Positions 4,596 through 8,542 of a stretch of 8,542 bases of DNA are shown in pieces (position 1 is the first letter of the stretch; each line of letters starts with the position of its first letter). Origin of the DNA: Gammaproteobacteria bacterium (lineage in GTDB: Bacteria > Pseudomonadota > Gammaproteobacteria > SZUA-229); assembly GCA_027858635.1 (NCBI GenBank), contig JAQICG010000333.1, positions 1-8,542 of the forward strand. The letters run 5' to 3'. The notes beneath the pieces are model-generated. The model searched no databases. It was not told where the DNA came from and saw nothing but the letters and a program-made list of their open reading frames with translations. The translations under genes were made by a program, and so were the position numbers.

Positions 4596-4614
4596 AAAAC
4601 CTATTTTGGTACGC
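4596..4614 (+). repeat. Iteron 8, next to the rep stop codon
   Basis: AAAACCTATTTTGGTACGC, 54 bp from iteron 7 and only 3 bp from the stop codon of the converging rep gene. Confidence 0.85.
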
Positions 4615-4617
4615 TGG

Positions 4618-5673
4618 TTAGTTACGGGTTGCGTAAAGTCTGAAAGGTGTGGCCTTCCCTGTTCCCTCGATATTGTAGTCAATCAGAAATCCGACTTCTT
4701 GCAATTCATCCAGGGCACGTTCGAAGGTGGAACGAAGATCACACTTTCGACCATGTTGACCGATCGATGCTGCAATATCTTCGAGTTTGTTGAGTTTGTA
4801 GAAATCTTTCGGCTGCGAACTCAGGTAACGATGCAAGGCTTTGGCCAGTCGGTTCTTGAGTTTTTTGCGAGTATCCCAGTCGTAGTAGGTAAACTCGCTT
4901 TCGAGCCAGTAGGTCACGATAGGTGAAAACTGAGCATAGATGATACCGTCACTGGAATACAGCTGCCATTCGATATCGACCAGTTTGATCGGTTTGCCTA
5001 ATTCACATTTACCGAGATAGCGGTCTTCTTTGTTGAGGGTCAGTATCAGGGTGGTGGAGGTCAGTCGTTCGAGTGAGTCCACGATATCCTTGCGCATCTT
5101 CCCGCCTTTGGATAATCCGAGCCGATCAAGGATGTCAGTGACGGTACAGACGACGGTGTCAACATTCACACTCCCCTTCTCGTTCGCTTTGTATACTCTG
5201 GATACCTGGATCGGCATATTCTCGTGCGGGCCGATGAGCTTCTTATTAGAGAGCCGGGCTAATGCGTACAGCACATCCTCATCAAAGACACCGAGGTTGG
5301 CACCGTAACGCTTTCCTTTACCGAACGGTGTCTCAAACGGCAGAGCATTATCATCATTGAGTAGTTGTTTCTGCTTCGCCTTGCTGATGGGCATGAAGAC
5401 TGGGATACGTGTCAGTAAAGTAGGAATGGTTTCACGTTGTGATATCGGGATCGCATCGAACAGACCCAGCTGTTCGTTTTTATAAACTTCACTGGAGGCC
5501 CTGGTTACGACCTGGTCGCTGGACAAGCCGTTGCTTGCACGGACTTCCTTTTTTGGAGGCTTGGTGCCTGATTCAACAGAAAGCAATTCTGTTTCGAGCA
5601 CCCTTCCCTTTTTGAGCCGTTCCAGAGCTTCAGCTGCCCGTTTTTCAATTCGAGCCATTGCTTGGTTTGACAC
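4618..5673 (-). CDS. Iteron-type plasmid replication initiator (TrfA/RepA-like)
   Basis: The product (351 residues) should bind the adjacent iterons and open the origin with DnaA. Residues 1-60 are charged and probably flexible. About 125-215 form a first winged-helix region (GVFDEDVLYALARL, CTVTDILDRLGLSKGGKMRKDIVDSLERL). About 248-350 form a second (FSPIVTYWLESEFTYYDWDT, LAKALHRYLSSQPKDFYKL, FERALDELQEVGFLIDY), similar in layout to the C-terminal part of RK2 TrfA and other two-winged-helix initiators. The start is GTG: AGGAGG lies 8 nt before it (5682-5687 on the complement), while the ATG five codons later has no such site. The iterons lie beyond its 3' end rather than in front of it, so ordinary autorepression through them is not obvious. 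The role is confident, the exact subfamily less so. Confidence 0.88.
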   Translation of the reverse strand: MSNQAMARIEKRAAEALERLKKGRVLETELLSVESGTKPPKKEVRASNGLSSDQVVTRASSEVYKNEQLGLFDAIPISQRETIPTLLTRIPVFMPISKAKQKQLLNDDNALPFETPFGKGKRYGANLGVFDEDVLYALARLSNKKLIGPHENMPIQVSRVYKANEKGSVNVDTVVCTVTDILDRLGLSKGGKMRKDIVDSLERLTSTTLILTLNKEDRYLGKCELGKPIKLVDIEWQLYSSDGIIYAQFSPIVTYWLESEFTYYDWDTRKKLKNRLAKALHRYLSSQPKDFYKLNKLEDIAASIGQHGRKCDLRSTFERALDELQEVGFLIDYNIEGTGKATPFRLYATRN

Positions 5674-5681
5674 CGCCCTTC

Positions 5682-5687
5682 CCTCCT
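5682..5687 (-). promoter_or_regulatory. Shine-Dalgarno site that sets a GTG start for rep
   Basis: AGGAGG on the minus strand, 8 nt before GTG at 5673-5671. It decides for GTG over the ATG at 5658. Confidence 0.8.
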
Positions 5688-5819
5688 ACATGACTTGAAT
5701 GACTAAAAATTAGCGGCTCATATCATGCAATTATTATCGTTATTGCTTCTATTCATGCCTCGAATAGCGTGTTTATAGCAAAATTTACCCTAAATTGTCA
5801 AGAAATACGAACGTTATCT

Positions 5820-5847
5820 TTGAAAACATTATGGAACATGTATAATG
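5820..5847 (+). promoter_or_regulatory. Probable parAB promoter with overlapping inverted repeat
   Basis: TTGAAA (5820-5825) and TATAAT (5841-5846) are 15 bp apart, a little short but with a perfect -10. CATTAT (5827-5832) and ATAATG (5842-5847) form an inverted repeat covering the spacer and -10, a reasonable operator for autorepression by the helix-turn-helix ParA. The rest of the 5688-5925 divergent region is AT-rich, and I could not choose a rep promoter in it. Confidence 0.5.
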
Positions 5848-5925
5848 AAATCTAAATCATAAATGCATTTTCTACTTGTTAACTACAAGAAAAACAATAG
5901 CCATAATTATAAAGAGAAGGAAACC

Positions 5926-7107
5926 ATGAATGTTTCAATTAAAGAACTAGCGGATCTCGTTCAGCGCTCTGACAAAATCATCAAACATATCAAGACGCAT
6001 ATTTTCAGTCCAGATGGGCAAAAGCGTTTCGACAAGACTTTCAAAATAGGTGAAGCCTCGGCGTTAATCGGTCGCCATCCGACCACGATCCGTGAAGCCG
6101 AAAAACAGGGCGCGATTTCTGCGGATCGAAATGAGGGCAGCAGAATTCGTGGCTTCAGCCTCGAAGAGATCAACAAGGCTCGTCGCCATTTTAATACACA
6201 GCCGCGTCTAGGTGCAGATGAAGAGGCGGCAGTGCTCTCTGTGCATAATTTCAAGGGCGGCGTGGGTAAGACCAGCATCGCGGTACATCTGGCACAGTGG
6301 CTGGCCATTCAGGGATTCAGGGTATTGTTGATTGATCTTGATAGTCAGGCTTCCGCAACCACCTTGTTTGGTTATACACCGGATATGGACATTGATGGTG
6401 ACGATACTTTGTTGCCATTTTTTGAGGGCACGCAGCGCACTATGCATTATGCGATCCGTGATACTCAGATCGAGAATCTCAGTCTGATACCCGCCAATCT
6501 CCAGCTTTATAATGCCGAGTATATGGTGGCGGCTAATCATGAGCAGCGCCCCATTTATTCGTATCTCCCAGAGGGCATTGAGGGCATTAAAAAGGACTTT
6601 GAAGTGATCATTATCGATCCGCCACCCGCGTTGGGCATGCTCAGCATTAATGCACTGGTGGCCGCCACCAGCCTGCTGGTACCGATGCCGCCCAGGATGC
6701 TGGACTTCACGTCCTCATTGCAGTTTTTCAATATGCTGCATGAAACCCTGGAAGAGATTCAAGAACACTTTGGCCAAGAGATCTCGTATGACTTTGTGAA
6801 GTTAGTGACTTCTAAGAAAAAACAACGAACCAAAAATGAGAAATACGCACGCGCCGAGGACGATATTTTAGAGCTTGCACGGAATGTGTTCGGTAAAGAG
6901 TACATGCTGGACAGCATTATTTATGAATCGACTGCCATTGATAATGCGGCCAGCGAGTTCAAGACATTGTTCGAGATACAGGGTCAGACTACCGGCTATA
7001 AGAGCTATCGTTCAGCAATGGCTTCGATTGATAGCATGTGTGAAGAGGTGCTTCATGAATTACTGGCTTATTGGCCCAGCTTGAAAACAAAAATGAAGTC
7101 TGCATAA
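5926..7107 (+). CDS. parA: ParA partition ATPase, P1 type (type Ia) with DNA-binding N-terminus
   Basis: ParA is a Walker-type ATPase that moves plasmid copies over the nucleoid with ParB-parS. The 393-residue product has an N-terminal helix-turn-helix (about 39-62, FKIGEASALIGRHPTTIREA), typical of long type Ia ParA proteins that repress their own operon. The ATPase motifs are the deviant Walker A KGGVGKT (110-116), the A' motif DLDSQASAT (137-145) and Walker B VIIIDPPPALG (227-237). I prefer the ATG at 5926, preceded by GAAGG, over an in-frame ATG 21 codons earlier (5863) whose intervening residues are lysine- and asparagine-rich and lack family likeness. parB follows after 19 nt, so the two form an operon. 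Complete and expected to be functional. Confidence 0.93.
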   Translation: MNVSIKELADLVQRSDKIIKHIKTHIFSPDGQKRFDKTFKIGEASALIGRHPTTIREAEKQGAISADRNEGSRIRGFSLEEINKARRHFNTQPRLGADEEAAVLSVHNFKGGVGKTSIAVHLAQWLAIQGFRVLLIDLDSQASATTLFGYTPDMDIDGDDTLLPFFEGTQRTMHYAIRDTQIENLSLIPANLQLYNAEYMVAANHEQRPIYSYLPEGIEGIKKDFEVIIIDPPPALGMLSINALVAATSLLVPMPPRMLDFTSSLQFFNMLHETLEEIQEHFGQEISYDFVKLVTSKKKQRTKNEKYARAEDDILELARNVFGKEYMLDSIIYESTAIDNAASEFKTLFEIQGQTTGYKSYRSAMASIDSMCEEVLHELLAYWPSLKTKMKSA

Positions 7108-7126
7108 CAGAAGAGTGGAGAGAATC

Positions 7127-8086
7127 ATGGCTAGAAAAAAAATAAGTGATATGGCTGCAGGAGCTGATCTCGATGCGATAGAAGTGGAGCCGCGTCAGAA
7201 AACGGGGCTGCATAGTCGAGGCCGCTCATTCCTGGCAAACAATGATGCCTTCAAATCTGTAGCAGAAGAGGGCATTACTGAATTACAGGTTTCCACGGAT
7301 GATTGTCGTTTGTGGGGATATAACGACCGTATTTATGCTGAGCTTAATGATGAGAACTGTAAATCTCTGAAAGAGGATATTCAGCTCAATACTCAGTTGC
7401 AACCGGTCGTTGCCCGCAAGGATCGAACAGGCAAGAAGAAGTATGAAATCATTATTGGTACTCGCCGTTTCTGGGCCTGCCAGCACATCCCCGCCAAGAC
7501 CATCAAAATCGTACTCATTGAGGCCGACGAAAAACAAGCCTACAAGATCATGCGTAGCGAGAACGAGGAGCGCGATGATACCTCCGCTTACGAGAAAGCC
7601 ATGAATGCCCGGCGCGTGATTGCAGACATTTATAGCGGCAACCAGAAAGGCTATTGTCTGGACAATGATATAGGGGAGGGCACGCTTTCAAACTGGATGT
7701 CTATCGCCGATATGGAACCGGAGATTATTGCGCTCATTCCGAACAGGCTGGATATTGGTGTGAAGCAAGCCACTCAAATTCGTTCTGTGATTAATAAATC
7801 TGCGAAAGCTAAAAAGGCTGTCCTGGATAAAGCACGTGAACTTAAAGGCAGTGAGCATACTACCGCACAGATCTTCAAGATGCTGATTGAGGCAGGGAAG
7901 GGCGCATTATCAACTCGGAACGAAAAGCCTGTTGAAAAATCCTATACCGTATCTGGAGACCCACAGGGCGTGCAGGTCAAAGAATCGAAGGGCGGGGCAA
8001 TCAGTATCAAGGTAAGTAAAGCGGCAGCTGGCAATAAAGCGGCTGTGCTAAAGGCGCTGGCTGGCTATCTGGGCAAAGAGGCATAA
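7127..8086 (+). CDS. parB: ParB partition DNA-binding protein
   Basis: ParB binds parS, spreads or bridges, and stimulates ParA. The 319-residue product has a ParB N-terminal domain with NTQLQPVVARK (88-98, box I), IIIGTRRFWA (108-117, the GxRR box II involved in CTP binding in ParB proteins) and ENEERDDTSAYEKA (145-158). A helix-turn-helix follows (about 177-195, LDNDIGEGTLSNWMSIADM), then a helical region and a C-terminal part probably used for dimerisation. Box II reads GTRR rather than the commoner GERR. The start is ATG at 7127 with GGAG (7117-7120) 6 nt upstream; an in-frame GTG at 7115 overlaps that site and is unlikely. It is co-transcribed with parA. The stop codon lies inside a 21-nt palindrome (8083-8103). 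Confidence 0.92.
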   Translation: MARKKISDMAAGADLDAIEVEPRQKTGLHSRGRSFLANNDAFKSVAEEGITELQVSTDDCRLWGYNDRIYAELNDENCKSLKEDIQLNTQLQPVVARKDRTGKKKYEIIIGTRRFWACQHIPAKTIKIVLIEADEKQAYKIMRSENEERDDTSAYEKAMNARRVIADIYSGNQKGYCLDNDIGEGTLSNWMSIADMEPEIIALIPNRLDIGVKQATQIRSVINKSAKAKKAVLDKARELKGSEHTTAQIFKMLIEAGKGALSTRNEKPVEKSYTVSGDPQGVQVKESKGGAISIKVSKAAAGNKAAVLKALAGYLGKEA

Positions 8087-8103
8087 TTCAACGGTTGAAT
8101 TAT
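8083..8103. repeat. 21-nt palindrome over the parB stop codon
   Basis: Arms ATAATTCAAC (8083-8092) and GTTGAATTAT (8094-8103) around a single G. The stop codon is inside the left arm. Its GTTGAAT word recurs twice in the hairpin at 8156-8195. Confidence 0.65.
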
Positions 8104-8155
8104 TAGATAAGTAACTGAAATATAAGAATAAATAGGCAAATTAAAACGATCTAAA

Positions 8156-8195
8156 CAGGGGTTGAATCGGGCTAGATCCTCCCAATTCAACCCTG
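8156..8195 (+). terminator. Long hairpin after parB, possible terminator
   Basis: CAGGGGTTGAATCGGG (8156-8171) pairs with CCCAATTCAACCCTG (8181-8195) around a 9-nt loop, with one bulged G and one mismatch. It is strong enough to stop transcription of parAB, but no T-run follows, so a protein-binding or mRNA-stabilising role is equally possible. Confidence 0.4.
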
Positions 8196-8206
8196 AGCAA
8201 TGATAT

Positions 8207-8226
8207 ATGTTTCCACGTGGAAACAT
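8207..8226. promoter_or_regulatory. parS: Presumed parS centromere: perfect 20-bp palindrome
   Basis: ATGTTTCCACGTGGAAACAT is perfectly palindromic and lies 120 bp after parB. It resembles the widespread parS TGTTTCACGTGAAACA with one extra base pair in each arm (TTTCC/GGAAA), keeping the CACGTG centre. A single strong copy is seen; plasmid parS sites directly downstream of parB are common. Confidence 0.7.
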
Positions 8227-8268
8227 TATGCTATGATATCAGCCTGTTCTATCCATCAGGCACTAAAT

Positions 8269-8542
8269 ATGCAGTTGCTCGATATCGACATCATTTCAAA
8301 AGGCCGCTATACATGGCCCTTTGAAGGGGTGACAGAGGGAGAGAAGCGCCGTGTACAACTTTGCGGTATTTCCGAAGCGGTAAAGGTAAAGGCGACCACA
8401 TCTGGCCAGTACGAAATCATCGGCGATCCCAAAGCCTGGTATCTGGCTCAGGCCATTCAGATACATCAAATTCCCATCATTAAAGTTGATCATCTGAAAG
8501 AAGATGAGCTGGCAGAGTTAGCAAGATCTGCGACAGAAAAAC
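8269..8542 (+). CDS. Second ParB-like domain protein, 5' part only
   Basis: An open frame starts just after parS and is cut by the window edge; 91 codons are visible. Residues from about 47 read YEIIGDPKAWYLAQAIQIHQ and then IPIIKVDHLKEDELAEL. This follows the ParB/sulfiredoxin-type N-terminal pattern (YEIIxGxRRWxAAQxxGxxxIPVIV...DDEE), with GDPKAW where partition ParB proteins have GxRRxxA. It is a different gene from parB, lacks the long N-terminal leader, and begins almost at the domain. ATG at 8269 has AGG at about 9 nt; an in-frame ATG at 8233 would add 12 codons. A TATGAT (8232-8237) with TTTCCA 16 bp upstream could be a promoter overlapping parS. Plasmid ParB-domain accessory proteins near partition loci are known; the function of this one is not clear. 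Confidence 0.65.
   Translation, partial: MQLLDIDIISKGRYTWPFEGVTEGEKRRVQLCGISEAVKVKATTSGQYEIIGDPKAWYLAQAIQIHQIPIIKVDHLKEDELAELARSATEK

Noticed and set aside
4242..4614. CRISPR array
   Set aside because: The repeats are 19 bp with 3-bp gaps at a 22-bp period, degenerate and next to rep and a DnaA box: iterons, not CRISPR.
5429..5443. GTTTCACGTTGTGAT inside rep, resembling the left half of a chromosomal parS
   Set aside because: The right half is not complementary; it lies in coding sequence and is explained by the codons there.
7289..7298. GTTTCCACGG inside parB, a parS-like half-site
   Set aside because: Only the left half matches; no inverted partner, so probably chance.

Overview
The window looks like a replication, maintenance and mobilisation segment of a low-copy plasmid (or a plasmid-derived integrated element or chromid) from a Gammaproteobacterium. 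The reasons are an iteron origin with a perfect DnaA box beside an iteron-type initiator gene, a P1-type parA-parB locus followed by a parS-like palindrome, a mobilisation-type replication-relaxation gene, two toxin-antitoxin loci, and YefM/YoeB and IntI-like proteins that closely resemble gammaproteobacterial versions. No host gene is present and the species cannot be named. No relaxase is visible.

Layout from left to right. Positions 55-1446 (+) encode an integron-integrase-like tyrosine recombinase with an unusually long N-terminus. Positions 1458-2745 form a toxin-antitoxin island on the minus strand: yefM, yoeB, a beheaded higB remnant and an intact higA. The island is bracketed by two diverged ~95 bp direct repeats, each consisting of the 3' end of the adjacent mobilisation-type gene plus a GTTTCC-GNC-GGAAAC palindrome. 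Positions 2688-3332 (-) encode a replication-relaxation (MobC-like) winged-helix protein. About 900 bp without a gene follow (3345-4240): a dense series of short-loop hairpins (3421-3727), a long imperfect inverted repeat (3850-3929), three hairpins sharing one TGGA loop (3974-4061), and then AT-rich DNA.

The origin follows: five 19-bp iterons at exact 22-bp steps (4242-4348), a perfect DnaA box (4354-4362), and three more iterons up to the 3' end of the initiator gene (4618-5673, -). The rep and parA genes diverge from a roughly 250-bp intergenic region. parA (5926-7107) and parB (7127-8086) form an operon, followed by nested inverted repeats built on GTTGAAT and by a perfect 20-bp palindrome that is probably parS. 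A second ParB-like gene starts just after it and runs off the window.

How the genes work together: the initiator binds the iterons with host DnaA to start replication; ParA, ParB and parS segregate the copies; YefM/YoeB kills or stalls plasmid-free cells; the MobC-like gene and the hairpin-rich DNA beside it may serve transfer. The integrase and the repeat-bracketed island record past recombination. The most notable points are the yoeB/higB recombination junction with an orphan higA, the repeats bracketing the island, the palindromes sharing half-sites with the presumed parS, and the second ParB-domain gene beside parS.
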